A stretch of 62,978 bases of DNA from Gammaproteobacteria bacterium. GTDB taxonomy: Bacteria; Pseudomonadota; Gammaproteobacteria; JAJRRL01. The position numbers and the translations under genes were made by a program. Location of the stretch: positions 1 through 62,978 of the forward strand of contig JAJRRL010000039.1 in assembly GCA_024279495.1 (NCBI GenBank). Direction: 5' to 3'. The notes beneath the pieces were generated by a model. That model had not been told where the DNA came from and did not search any database. It was given only the letters and a program-made list of their open reading frames with translations. This document shows, in pieces, positions 1 through 8,349 of the stretch (within the stretch, counting starts at the first letter, position 1; every line of letters begins with the position of its first letter).

Positions 1-31
1 ACTACGCTGTGGTCTCTCAAGTGACTCAACG

Positions 32-80
32 CCACGTAAAGATTTTCTATGTTCGCTTACGCTCGATAGAAAATCCGTGG
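32..80. repeat. Long imperfect hairpin near window edge
   Basis: Arms GATTTTCTAT (41-50) and ATAGAAAATC (66-75) are perfect inverted repeats around a 15-nt loop. CCACG (32-36) and CGTGG (76-80) extend the stem after a 4-nt bulge. It lies just downstream of the minus-strand gene ending at 91 and could stop its transcription, but there is no U-run, so it is not a standard intrinsic terminator. Confidence 0.6.
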
Positions 81-90
81 CTATCGCGGA

Positions 91-1185
91 CTATTCGCCT
101 GCGCCTTCGGCTCTCCATGGCTCACAGCGAGGGTCTGCTGTCTCTGTCATCGCCGCTTCAATATCTGCTGAGGTAATATATAGATACTCCTTCTGCCCCC
201 CCTCCTGTAGTAGCATAGCTTGCCGCATCGACACACCATGCCTAAAAGGAAGTCTAGCAGCCAAATAATCCAAGGGCTTCAGGTCTTCCCCCTCCAGGGA
301 ATCACTTAAGTATTTTGTTATTTTTCCTGCTGCTTCAGGGGGGATATCGCATTCAGCATACAAAGTACCTTCTGCATACCCGAAGATTCGCTTACCTAGA
401 TAATAATGTTTAGCTACTTCATAAAAAAATTCAGGCATTGTATAGAAATTTCTTCTTGATCCATGCCCGTTGAACATGATATTTTTACTCAAGCTCCGGT
501 AAGCCTCGTAGAAAAATTCTTTTCCCATCAGACCCTCCAAGCAATTCAGATCACGATTCAACTCAGAAACAAAATACTGCCTCCATTCATCGGAAGAAGC
601 TTGCTTTGAAAAAATCTGCACGCGGCTCTTGAGGGTTTTTACTTTCTCTTGAAACGAAGCTTCCTTCAGCTTCTTAAATATCTCGTTCCCATCCAGCTTA
701 AACTCAACAGAAACACCATCCTGATTTTCTTTTTTGAAAATTGAAAAAAGCAAGGCATACATCTCAAAGCTTATTAAATGAATTTCTCTATTGTTAAGAT
801 TAAGAAGCTTAAATGCCGGAACCTCTTTCCTTAACGAGGCGTCTGCATAAATCTTATTTAAGGCGCGGTTCGTATTGTTGCGATTTGAAGACACCTGAAA
901 GTGATACTTAACCAAGCTATAAGAAGAGAGAGCATGACGACTCTCAAGGCCTCTCTGATGATAAGTCCCCAACCTCTGCCTTGAAGGGTTTGTTGATGTC
1001 GCACCTTTAAATGAAGGGTCTTCTGTGAGCGCCATACCTTCAGGTATTTTTATCTCAACAGACTCTTTTTCTCCAACCCCCTGTTTATGGCCACCTTCAC
1101 TTTTTGAATCGTTATTCTCTACAGTGAGCTCTCCTTCATCTCCCTGTCTTTCTTCTTCTGCTTTCATACCTTCGCCCTTAGACAC
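91..1185 (-). CDS. Unrecognised 364-aa protein
   Basis: I do not recognise this protein. The first ~55 residues are polar and acidic (many E, D, K, S) and look disordered. The rest is mixed alpha-helical with no visible signal peptide or membrane segment, so it is probably soluble. The start drawn is GTG at 1185. An ATG at 1167 has AAGGG seven bases upstream and is an equally good or better start, giving 358 aa. The last ~15 residues (rich in P, R, E, G) are encoded in DNA that looks like the repeat-rich window edge, so the original C-terminus may have been altered. It is a single gene with no obvious operon partner. A secreted effector is possible but unsupported by any motif. Confidence 0.6.
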   Translation of the reverse strand: MSKGEGMKAEEERQGDEGELTVENNDSKSEGGHKQGVGEKESVEIKIPEGMALTEDPSFKGATSTNPSRQRLGTYHQRGLESRHALSSYSLVKYHFQVSSNRNNTNRALNKIYADASLRKEVPAFKLLNLNNREIHLISFEMYALLFSIFKKENQDGVSVEFKLDGNEIFKKLKEASFQEKVKTLKSRVQIFSKQASSDEWRQYFVSELNRDLNCLEGLMGKEFFYEAYRSLSKNIMFNGHGSRRNFYTMPEFFYEVAKHYYLGKRIFGYAEGTLYAECDIPPEAAGKITKYLSDSLEGEDLKPLDYLAARLPFRHGVSMRQAMLLQEGGQKEYLYITSADIEAAMTETADPRCEPWRAEGAGE

Positions 1186-1342
1186 ACTACAACCTTAACT
1201 ATGTAAATTACCTTAATTGTAGCACAATAATAGAGCTTAGCCTGCTTAAACCAAGTACCGCTTAATTTTGACACATTTAGGGGAAGCTTCTCTAAGTTTT
1301 TGATTTTTCAGACAAAGAAAGACAGGAAAACAAGCCCTGTTC

Positions 1343-1383
1343 TAGCGACACACCTTGTCGCTAAATGCCTTGTTCTAGCGACA
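1343..1383. repeat. Three-arm inverted/direct repeat
   Basis: TAGCGACA occurs at 1343-1350 and 1376-1383, and its reverse complement TGTCGCTA at 1356-1363. The middle arm can pair with either flank, giving two mutually exclusive 8-bp hairpins. It lies 14 bp downstream of the methyltransferase-like gene, so it may act in its mRNA 3' end. Confidence 0.6.
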
Positions 1384-1396
1384 TTTCCAAGCAAAC

Positions 1397-2095
1397 TTAA
1401 GCCTTCCCTTTCTTCAAGCCACCAAGCTGACTCAGAGGAACAGCATGCACGCCTGGCTTTAGCTCTTTTGAGCTTGGCTGATAGACACCGTGAATAAAGC
1501 CTAATTCTATGCGCGTGCTTGAAAAACAATGTTCTGGCAACTCTGATACATTTGGTAATGTGATGTCGTGTGATTTTGCAAAGATGTCGATAGCCGGAAG
1601 CAATTGCGCTGCTTCTAATTCAAGCGTCCATTCTTCTTTTGATAGCTCAGGCAACTGAAAGGCTTCATTGTCGCTAACCACATCTGTTATCTGCTCTGCC
1701 ATAATAATATCTGCTACATCATGCATATCTAAAAAAGGTTGCATCGCAGGAAAACCCAAATCCGTTAAACAGGTTAAATATTCTTTAGCGCTATCTAAAG
1801 CATAAAACGCATAATAAAACACAGCCCCTGCAGTCAAATGGCGATTCAAAGCACGAAGCATGCTTGGCAAATGTGTTACATCAAGGCAAGCAGCCTCAAT
1901 AATCAAGGCATCGTATTTTTGATTCACATCAAGCTGCTCTAACTCATCGACAAGAAGAGTTGTCACCCGAACGCCTGGAGTCTGATTCTCTCCAGCATCA
2001 ATCTGAACCCACAACACACGTTCAGGCTGAGAGAGAAGACATTGATAACGCTCCAATAAACCTTGTTTTATATATTTTTTCAAGCGATTAGACAT
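1397..2095 (-). CDS. Degenerate BioC/NDUFAF5-type SAM methyltransferase
   Basis: This 232-aa protein resembles the class I SAM methyltransferases of the BioC/NDUFAF5 group. The central segment with FLDMHDVAD (about residues 140-150) matches a signature seen after strand 5 in that group, and the region before it reads like strands 3-5. The expected glycine-rich SAM-binding motif (DxGxGxG) is missing; the equivalent stretch reads VLWVQIDAGEN. SAM binding is therefore doubtful, and the protein may be a non-catalytic relic. It sits divergently from comF, as biotin genes do beside comF/gntX in other gammaproteobacteria, which favours a bioC origin. ATG at 2095 is chosen over an upstream TTG because AAGGGG lies five bases before it. 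Confidence 0.55.
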   Translation of the reverse strand: MSNRLKKYIKQGLLERYQCLLSQPERVLWVQIDAGENQTPGVRVTTLLVDELEQLDVNQKYDALIIEAACLDVTHLPSMLRALNRHLTAGAVFYYAFYALDSAKEYLTCLTDLGFPAMQPFLDMHDVADIIMAEQITDVVSDNEAFQLPELSKEEWTLELEAAQLLPAIDIFAKSHDITLPNVSELPEHCFSSTRIELGFIHGVYQPSSKELKPGVHAVPLSQLGGLKKGKA

Positions 2096-2163
2096 AGGAA
2101 CCCCTTTCTGATGAGGGGCTATGGTAATAGAAAGAATGAAGAGGATCAAATCTTAAGGGTTTA

Positions 2164-2688
2164 TCAAGCTTTTATAGGCTCTTTTTTCATTGCCTCAGAG
2201 GAATCAACTAAACTGAAGCGTGTTGCCGATGAAATAGCCATTTGAACCATCTTAATGATCGTGCTTCTATCAGCCTTTAACTGTGACGCATCGTAAATAA
2301 CATCCACTAAAAACTTCACCACTTCTTCTGGGGTATCTCCTCGCTTAAACAAGGGAAATGACTTTAACAAAATATTTTCAAGGAGATCGTAATCAATACC
2401 TACTAAGCCACGATCATCAAATTTTGAAATACGGCTGAGGTCTCCAAATAACAACCAGCCGGGATCAACCTCCAACCAGCCTGATATCGCCAACACATTT
2501 TTATAATGAGGTAAAGCCTTTCCTAAAACATAACGCCTGGCCATTTGATGAGAACAACCAACTGCTTCAGAGAGCTCGTTCACTCTGACACCCGAGCCAG
2601 CATTTGCTGACGTGTGCCCCTTTGTCTTTAAAGCCGATATTAGTCTTTCAGAAAATGACGTTAAAAAGTGGTCCCTTCCATCGCTCAT
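2164..2688 (-). CDS. XRE-like helix-turn-helix regulator
   Basis: This 174-aa protein carries a phage-repressor-like helix-turn-helix at roughly residues 30-70 (ELSEAVGCSHQMARRYVLGK). It is followed by a short segment (LEVDPGWLLFGD) common in CI/XRE proteins, where the chosen target is described by the residues after the second helix. The C-terminal ~100 residues are helical and could dimerise or sense a ligand. ATG at 2688 is preferred because GAGG lies nine bases upstream; two earlier in-frame starts (2703 TTG, 2697 ATG) have poorer spacing. It sits between the methyltransferase relic and the divergent comF. Repeated AAAACAGT sites in its own upstream region make autoregulation plausible. 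Confidence 0.7.
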   Translation of the reverse strand: MSDGRDHFLTSFSERLISALKTKGHTSANAGSGVRVNELSEAVGCSHQMARRYVLGKALPHYKNVLAISGWLEVDPGWLLFGDLSRISKFDDRGLVGIDYDLLENILLKSFPLFKRGDTPEEVVKFLVDVIYDASQLKADRSTIIKMVQMAISSATRFSLVDSSEAMKKEPIKA

Positions 2689-2740
2689 GAAAAGCATCCT
2701 CAAAATTGTGAGACTTGAAGACTACTATAATAATGAGTAA

Positions 2741-2784
2741 AAAACAGTATAAAATATCAAAAAAACATTGAAAACAGTTGTTTT
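2741..2784. promoter_or_regulatory. Candidate operator for the XRE regulator
   Basis: AAAACAGT occurs at 2741-2748 and again at 2771-2778, exactly 30 bp apart (about three helical turns). The second copy forms an inverted repeat AAAACA-GT-TGTTTT (2771-2784). The position just upstream of the regulator gene suggests an operator, but this is inference. Confidence 0.35.
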
Positions 2785-2989
2785 TTTTAATGTCGAAAGC
2801 TACTGCCAGTATCACAAAATATAGAAACTAACATAAGCCTGCCATTACTGTATTGTAAGTTTCATCAAAGCTTACTTCTAGTTTCCTAAACTCCCAAACT
2901 CACACCATGAAACCAGGAGTAAATCCCGGTAGCGCCAGTTTCTTATTTGTGTATTCTCTTATATATCTTTTCCTTTGGAATACCTGCTC

Positions 2990-3703
2990 ATGAATTACCT
3001 CAACACACTTTTTTTTCAGCGATGCATGACTTGTAAACACAAACAAATGCAACCTATCACAAGCCCTCTGTGTGTGACATGCCAAAAAAACCTTCCGTGG
3101 CTAAACCCCAATCATTGCACGCAATGTGCTACTCCACTTCTCGATCCCAAAACAAAACTCTGCGGTAACTGCATAGCGTCGCCCCCTCACTTCGATCAAA
3201 CGATCGCGCTTTTTTCCTACGAACATCCAATCAATCTATTAATCCATGATTTTAAATTTTGCAATCGTTGGCGACTAGCAACTATTCTAGGAAAATGGAT
3301 GCATGAGACATTGGTATCTCAGTGGCACACTCTTAAAAACCCACCCTCTCATTTAATAGCTGCTCCCATGCATAATGACAAACTAAAAAAAAGAGGATAT
3401 AACCAAGCGCTACTTCTGGCCAAAAGTATGGCTAAAGCAAGTGGCTCGCTAGATGTATTATTGCCTTGCAAAAAACTATCTAACAACCCTCCCCAAAGCT
3501 CTCTTAACAGACGTCAGCGAAAAAAGGCATCTCCTCATATTATCGTTATCCATCCAAAACAAGTTAAAAACAAAAATCTACTACTGATCGACGATGTCAT
3601 CACAACAGGAAGCACCCTTAATAGCTTAGCCAAATCCTTAAAGTCTGCCGGGGCAAACTCTGTCTCTGTATGCTGCCTTTCTCGAACTTGTCACTCAAAG
3701 TAA
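2990..3703 (+). CDS. comF: ComF/GntX family phosphoribosyltransferase-like protein
   Basis: This 237-aa protein has the ComF layout. An N-terminal zinc-binding region has four CxxC pairs (C12/C15, C28/C31, C43/C46, C58/C61). A type I phosphoribosyltransferase domain follows, with the PRPP-loop signature LLLIDDVITTGST near residues 197-209. ComF proteins are cytosolic and needed for DNA uptake during natural transformation; whether they have transferase activity is unclear. ATG at 2990 is chosen because TGGAA lies nine bases upstream; an in-frame TTG at 2975 is less likely. No other competence gene is visible nearby. It is divergent from the XRE regulator and the BioC-like gene, matching the bio/comF neighbourhood of other gammaproteobacteria. 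Confidence 0.9.
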   Translation: MNYLNTLFFQRCMTCKHKQMQPITSPLCVTCQKNLPWLNPNHCTQCATPLLDPKTKLCGNCIASPPHFDQTIALFSYEHPINLLIHDFKFCNRWRLATILGKWMHETLVSQWHTLKNPPSHLIAAPMHNDKLKKRGYNQALLLAKSMAKASGSLDVLLPCKKLSNNPPQSSLNRRQRKKASPHIIVIHPKQVKNKNLLLIDDVITTGSTLNSLAKSLKSAGANSVSVCCLSRTCHSK

Positions 3704-3723
3704 GGTGTGAAAAAAAGCAATTC

Positions 3724-3772
3724 CCATTTTTGGCCAATCTTAGGTGAAAGATCTCTTCAAAATACACATTCT
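3724..3772. repeat. Fragment of palindromic element family A
   Basis: On the minus strand this stretch reads TATTTTGAAGAGAT, then CTAAGATTGGCCAAAAATGGG. It matches the right half of the full element at 54643-54762 almost base for base. Only the terminal half is present here, downstream of comF. Confidence 0.7.
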
Positions 3773-3898
3773 GTAGACTTGTCAGCAACAACCTTGGGCA
3801 GTATCCTAGGGTGCCTTTCCTGAAGCATCCTTAGACTACTGGAACGCACCTTAAATTGTCCCCTTCAAGTGTCCCCTTCCTCAATTCTGGAGTAACCC

Positions 3899-5077
3899 AT
3901 GACCATTACTATTGCCGACCGAATGTCTGCTGTTCAAGCCTCCCCCACCATGGCCCTAAATGCCAAGGCAAAAACCATGGCACAAGCAGGCCAAGACATA
4001 ATCAATCTGACTGTCGGTGAGCCAGACTTCGATACCCCAGACCCCATCAAAAAAGCTGCCATCCAAGCCATTCAAGACGGCGCCACCAAATACACTGCTC
4101 CTGATGGCATTCTGCCTCTAAAATATGCAATCATTAAAAAGTTGAAAGAAGATCATGGCCTAAACTACGAGCCTCAAGAAATCATCGCCAGCTGTGGAGC
4201 CAAACACTCTCTCTACAACATCGCGATGGCAGTTCTTAACCCGGGCGATGAAGCAGTCATTCCCTGCCCTTACTGGGTCTCTTACCCAGCGATGGTTGCT
4301 CTAGCTGGCGGACAATCGGTTATGATCGAAACTGACTACGATAACAGCTTCAAAATAACGCCCTCGAAGCTCGAAGCGGCCATGACTGATAAAACACGCC
4401 TGGTATTCTTAAACTCCCCCTCAAACCCCACAGGAATGGTCTACAGCAGAGAAGAACTACAAAAGCTAGCCAAAGTCCTTTCCGCGTATCCCAAAGCCAT
4501 CATCATCTGCGACGACATCTATGAATACCTTACTTTTGGTGAGCATGAATTCACACACCTCCTAACTGTTGCCCCTGAACTGAAAGACAGAACAGTCATC
4601 GTGAATGGGGTCTCAAAATCCTACGCCATGACCGGTTGGCGACTTGGTTACGCGGCAGGTCCAAAAGAATTAATCCTAGCCATGAAAAAATTGCAATCTC
4701 ACAGCACGTCCAACCCATGCAGTATCACACAGCACGCGGCCATTGAAGCAATGACACTCGGCAAAGCCGGCATTGCTGATATGCTCACCACCTTCGAAGA
4801 ACGCTTGTCATCAGCCCATGAGGCTTTAACAAGTATTCCGGGAGTTCGAGCACTTCCTGCTCAAGGTGCTTTTTATCTCTTCCCTGAAGTACATGGCTTG
4901 ATAGAGCAACTAGGCGTTGCTGACGATATCGCCTTATGTGAGCTGATTTTGGAAAAAGCACAGGTAGCTCTTGTTCCGGGAACAGCCTTTGGCTCTCCTG
5001 GTCATTGCCGAATTTCTTGTGCCGTTGATAAAAAACGTGTCAATGAGGCCTTATCTCGTATTCGCGCTCTACTATAA
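3899..5077 (+). CDS. aspC: Aspartate aminotransferase (class I PLP)
   Basis: This 392-aa enzyme is a fold-type I PLP aminotransferase of the prokaryotic (I-gamma) aspartate aminotransferase type. It transfers the amino group between aspartate and 2-oxoglutarate. Visible residues are the Schiff-base lysine K240 in VNGVSKSYAMTGWRLGY, N176 in NSPSNPTG, D205 and Y208 in DDIYE, and R248. Length is normal for the family. The start is ATG 3899 with GGAG seven bases upstream. It is monocistronic, between comF and tRNA-Asn. Related enzymes accept other amino acids (prephenate, methionine or alanine), so the precise substrate is less certain than the reaction type. Confidence 0.88.
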   Translation: MTITIADRMSAVQASPTMALNAKAKTMAQAGQDIINLTVGEPDFDTPDPIKKAAIQAIQDGATKYTAPDGILPLKYAIIKKLKEDHGLNYEPQEIIASCGAKHSLYNIAMAVLNPGDEAVIPCPYWVSYPAMVALAGGQSVMIETDYDNSFKITPSKLEAAMTDKTRLVFLNSPSNPTGMVYSREELQKLAKVLSAYPKAIIICDDIYEYLTFGEHEFTHLLTVAPELKDRTVIVNGVSKSYAMTGWRLGYAAGPKELILAMKKLQSHSTSNPCSITQHAAIEAMTLGKAGIADMLTTFEERLSSAHEALTSIPGVRALPAQGAFYLFPEVHGLIEQLGVADDIALCELILEKAQVALVPGTAFGSPGHCRISCAVDKKRVNEALSRIRALL

Positions 5078-5106
5078 ACAAAAAAAACCTACACTCACAA
5101 CTTGGG

Positions 5107-5131
5107 CTTCACATCAAATTTCCAGTATTGC
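5107..5131. repeat. Short fragment of element family A (left end)
   Basis: GCTTCACATCAAATTTCCAG here matches the left flank of the copy near 34090, which reads GCTTCACATCAAATTTTCAG on the minus strand. It seems to be a decayed end of the same element. Confidence 0.45.
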
Positions 5132-5159
5132 TTTTCCCTGCCTGAAAACATTAAAGGTA

Positions 5160-5188
5160 TTGACGGGAGACACCTCGCATACTACCAT
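5160..5188 (+). promoter_or_regulatory. Sigma-70-type promoter for tRNA-Asn
   Basis: The -35 TTGACG (5160-5165) and -10 TACCAT (5183-5188) are separated by exactly 17 bp. They lie 16 bp before the tRNA gene. Confidence 0.6.
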
Positions 5189-5204
5189 ACGCTTTTTTGA
5201 GCGA

Positions 5205-5279
<75 letters not shown>

Positions 5280-5297
5280 TTTTATTAGCCAAAAAAA

Positions 5298-5660
5298 TCA
5301 CTGACTCTCTGACCAATACCTAAAACCACCAATCAGAGACAGCACGTTCGTATACCCCATTTTTTGCAGATTATCGGCCGCCAATGCTGAGCGATAGCCG
5401 CCCCCACAATAAACCACAATCTTGTCGTTATAGTCGGGAATCTCTTTTTCAATCCTTACCTCCAGAATCCCCCTGCTCAGGTGTTCCGACCCTGGAATAA
5501 AGCCTCTATCCCACTCAGACTCCTCACGCACATCAAGCAAATGCATGAACTCACCTGCTGCTCTCTGCTGATTGAGCTCATCTAAGCTAATTTCTTTAAT
5601 ACGTGTCTTAGCATCGTTAACTAAAGCGATAAAACGTTCATTGTGTTTTTTTGTAGCCAT
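5298..5660 (-). CDS. Single-domain rhodanese-like protein
   Basis: This 120-aa protein is a single rhodanese domain preceded by ~25 polar residues. The active-site loop is YCGGGYRS, with the catalytic cysteine and the arginine two positions after the glycines. The domain also shows LLDVREESEWDRGFIPG, the typical CH2A region. Such proteins carry a persulfide and transfer sulfane sulfur in the cytosol; the acceptor here is unknown. ATG at 5660 is chosen because AGGGAAAGGGAA lies immediately upstream. An in-frame ATG at 5684 would put this purine stretch inside the gene. It is divergent from the small gene at 5792 and faces tRNA-Asn at its 3' end. Confidence 0.85.
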   Translation of the reverse strand: MATKKHNERFIALVNDAKTRIKEISLDELNQQRAAGEFMHLLDVREESEWDRGFIPGSEHLSRGILEVRIEKEIPDYNDKIVVYCGGGYRSALAADNLQKMGYTNVLSLIGGFRYWSESQ

Positions 5661-5754
5661 TTCCCTTTCCCTATAAAGATGCATTCGAAAGTCTAATCGT
5701 AACGAAAGACACCTACAGGGGCAATCAAAGTGAGAAAAAAATACCCAAAGTTCC

Positions 5755-5760
5755 TATAAT
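5755..5760 (+). promoter_or_regulatory. Consensus -10 box for the 77-aa gene
   Basis: A perfect TATAAT at 5755-5760 lies about 30 bp before the start codon. No good -35 is visible 16-18 bp upstream, so the promoter is only partly supported. Confidence 0.4.
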
Positions 5761-5791
5761 GGTCAGAGAATAATCCATATAGGTGGTCATA

Positions 5792-6025
5792 ATGCCCTAT
5801 CTTGTCATCGCGCCCAAAAAACAATTTTCAATTCTTGAAGCAAATAACCTAAACGATCTGAAAGAAAAATGCTGCGAACAACTTGACGGAACTAACAGCG
5901 ATGATCTAGACATTGAATACATTAACGATCCCCTAACGGAGGATCGATTTAATCACATGAAGCATTCAGCAAGCACTTATTTACTCAAAGTACGCGAAAC
6001 CCCTAAAACAAAGCAGTGGTTTTAA
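5792..6025 (+). CDS. Small unrecognised protein, 77 aa
   Basis: This 77-aa soluble protein is mildly acidic in the middle (DGTNSDDLDIEY) and has no membrane segment or recognised motif. The reading frame is supported by AGGTGG seven bases before ATG 5792, a TATAAT box 32 bp upstream and a hairpin at its end. An in-frame GTG at 5783 is less likely because it overlaps the ribosome-binding site. The gene is convergent with the 121-aa gene at 6054. No function can be given. Confidence 0.6.
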   Translation: MPYLVIAPKKQFSILEANNLNDLKEKCCEQLDGTNSDDLDIEYINDPLTEDRFNHMKHSASTYLLKVRETPKTKQWF

Positions 6026-6030
6026 GGGTT
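5998..6030. terminator. Hairpin between convergent genes
   Basis: AACCCCTAAAAC (5998-6009) pairs with GTTTTAAGGGTT (6019-6030), a 12-bp stem with one mismatch and a 9-nt loop. It spans the end of the 77-aa gene and precedes the stop of the opposing gene, so a two-way transcription stop is plausible. There is no clear U-run. Confidence 0.45.
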
Positions 6031-6053
6031 CGCTTAGGGTATGCACCCTGGTC

Positions 6054-6419
6054 TTATTCTTCTGGTTTAGCCTCATCCGCAGCTGGTTTTTCAGCAGCTT
6101 TAGCTGGCTTTTTAGGTTTAGCGGCTTTAACAGGCTTTTCAGCAGCCGGCTCAGCCGGCGCTTTATCACCTTGGCGAATAGCTTCTAGACTTGTATAAAT
6201 ACTGTTGAACAAGCCATTGATTTGAGACAAATCTTTGCTCATTTTCTTAGAATACTCATCATGATTAGCCTTCGTATCTATGACAAGCTTCGATAAATCA
6301 GCGAGTTGCACACCTAATACATCATTAGGATCCGCATTAGGACTACCACCTGCGGGGTTTACCATCGACTTAATATTGTTAACAAGACCACCAAGATCAA
6401 AACTAGGTTTATTTGCCAT
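6054..6419 (-). CDS. Small protein with Ala/Lys/Pro-rich tail, 121 aa
   Basis: The 121-aa protein has two parts. Residues 1-82 are soluble and amphipathic helical, with a glycine/asparagine-rich segment near the start. From about residue 85 there is a low-complexity tail of A, K, P and E (repeats such as KPAKAAEKPAADEAKPEE). Such tails occur on histone-H1-like and phasin-like bacterial proteins, but no diagnostic motif confirms either. The start is well supported: AAGGAG lies seven bases before ATG 6419. It follows the 602-aa gene on the same strand after 84 bp, so the two may be co-transcribed. Function unknown. Confidence 0.65.
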   Translation of the reverse strand: MANKPSFDLGGLVNNIKSMVNPAGGSPNADPNDVLGVQLADLSKLVIDTKANHDEYSKKMSKDLSQINGLFNSIYTSLEAIRQGDKAPAEPAAEKPVKAAKPKKPAKAAEKPAADEAKPEE

Positions 6420-6503
6420 TGCCTTTCTCCTTTACCTATTAGTTAGAGTACATGACCTCAATATAGTCAAAAAGTGAACAATCCACCACTGCGAGCTAAG
6501 ACT

Positions 6504-8312
6504 CTAGTTAGGAGCGCTACTCTGTGCACGCCTCTGTTCACGCCTCTGCTCTTCCTGAAGCCACTGGTCAATCACTGCCCCTTTCCTTTTTCTAATACGA
6601 GACACACCATAAACACTCAAAGAGCTTCTGGCATGCTCAGAAATCACAACTGCAAGACGTTTGTTTTTCCAAGCGCCCAACACAGTACGCCGACCTCCAG
6701 AAAAAACAGTCTGCCGAACCTGGGAGACAGAGACTTTTCTTTCAACAAATTGCTTGAACATCTCCCCTGCTTGATCTTTTTCTTCATAGGTGTAACCCCA
6801 ACACACATGACCATGCCTATGATTAGCTCTTGGCTTCCACCCCTTCCGACGACCTACAGCCTCAACACGCCTTGTCTCACGATAATCATTCAAACCAACC
6901 AAGACCATAGCTCTGAGCTTCTTGAGCTGGGCCTCTTGACTCACAATAAGGGTATCTTTTTTCAAAATAAGTTGTTCAGCCGCCTTCAACTTACCTTTAA
7001 GGTCAACCAACTCTACCTCTTTCGTTTTCAAGCTTGAAGCCTGCTGTCTAATGGTTTTATCTCTTGTTTCTACATCCTCCGACAGCTCTCGCACTTCGAT
7101 AATACTATTTTCTAATTTTTTTTCCGTTGCTGCTAATGCCTTTTGCTTTTCAGTCAACTCCTCTGCCTTTGTAAAATTTCGTTTCAATAAAACACCATTC
7201 ATTGCAATTAAGAGAGAACCCTTTGTGGCAAGCTCAAACTTGGCTCTTGATCTTTTTGCCTCCAACCTAAACTTAAAGGTATTCTGCACATTTAGAAGAT
7301 GCCTTTCTTCAAGATCAGATATGATGGCTGCCGTCATTTTCAAAATTCTTTGCCCCGAGACAGCCTCATTATGCGAAGAGGCCGATGCGGCAATCAACTT
7401 CTTGGCTATTTTTTCCCTTAAGTCTCGATCGTCACTTAGGTTCATCACAGCAGAAAGCACACGCGGTAAATTTTTAGTAATTTGACCAAAGCTAGATTCC
7501 ATGCTTTCAGTGAGCCTTCCCTCTGCATTATGAAGCTTTTTATCCAGCTCACCACTAAGGGACTCAATGCTATCGCACTGTTCTTGGGTAGACACAATAA
7601 CGCCAAACAACAAACAAAGTAAATCAATCAACAAATCACCTATGTTCTGCCCTCGATCCGCTGGTATTTGCAGTTTACTAAGGCTGTATTTTTCAGTGTT
7701 TATCTTGTTTCTCAAATCAAACAAACCCGAGGGCTGAAAAAGTGCCTGAAACAACACATCAAAAAAAACTCTGTGCTTATCACTATTCTTTAACTCATAG
7801 CTCGAGGAGGATTTAATCGCATTACAAACCGTCTCTGGCGTTAAGTCAGCGTCTTTCAGATACGTAATCTGGAACAATACTAATAGCTTTTTAGCCTCTT
7901 CTTTTTCTTCATCAGTAAAGCTTAGAGGGTCAATCGGTTCTCGACCTGCAATACTATTATTCATTCTTGAAGCCAAGCGACCAGGACTTAAAGGCAACTC
8001 ATCACCAGACTCTTCTAATTCCAGTGGATCCCCAAGATTTCTACGCAATTCAAAAATACGTTCTTCAGAGTGCGCGTGCGCAATTTTATATAAGGTCTGA
8101 GTGCTTAATGTAAAACAGAAGTCGTTGTAAATCTTTTCGCACTTCTCTGTCACCTCCTTTCGAATTTGCTTAGCAAATGGAGGAAGCCCTTCTGTCTTTT
8201 TTGATGTTACTTGGATTAACAATAACAACAGTTCAAATAGTTTTTCACCATCGCTAATTTGTTTAAAAAAACCTGTTCGGTTATCTTTGGGATCGAAAAA
8301 AGATCGTCTCAT
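6504..8312 (-). CDS. Unrecognised 602-aa coiled-coil protein
   Basis: The 602-aa protein is predicted soluble and almost wholly helical. Residues ~382-470 form a long heptad-rich coiled coil (AEELTEKQKALAATEKKLEN and onward). The last ~120 residues are strongly basic (many R and K, ending in an EEQRREQRRAQ run) and could bind nucleic acid or another acidic partner. A short hydrophobic patch at ~228-242 (LLIDLLCLLFGVIV) might pack internally or touch a membrane. The start has AGGAG seven bases before ATG 8312. I recognise no family. A structural protein or a secreted effector with a coiled coil are both possible; nothing in the sequence decides it. Confidence 0.7.
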   Translation of the reverse strand: MRRSFFDPKDNRTGFFKQISDGEKLFELLLLLIQVTSKKTEGLPPFAKQIRKEVTEKCEKIYNDFCFTLSTQTLYKIAHAHSEERIFELRRNLGDPLELEESGDELPLSPGRLASRMNNSIAGREPIDPLSFTDEEKEEAKKLLVLFQITYLKDADLTPETVCNAIKSSSSYELKNSDKHRVFFDVLFQALFQPSGLFDLRNKINTEKYSLSKLQIPADRGQNIGDLLIDLLCLLFGVIVSTQEQCDSIESLSGELDKKLHNAEGRLTESMESSFGQITKNLPRVLSAVMNLSDDRDLREKIAKKLIAASASSHNEAVSGQRILKMTAAIISDLEERHLLNVQNTFKFRLEAKRSRAKFELATKGSLLIAMNGVLLKRNFTKAEELTEKQKALAATEKKLENSIIEVRELSEDVETRDKTIRQQASSLKTKEVELVDLKGKLKAAEQLILKKDTLIVSQEAQLKKLRAMVLVGLNDYRETRRVEAVGRRKGWKPRANHRHGHVCWGYTYEEKDQAGEMFKQFVERKVSVSQVRQTVFSGGRRTVLGAWKNKRLAVVISEHARSSLSVYGVSRIRKRKGAVIDQWLQEEQRREQRRAQSSAPN

Positions 8313-8349
8313 TTAAAAGCTCCTTTTACTGGGTATCAGCGTACTTGCC

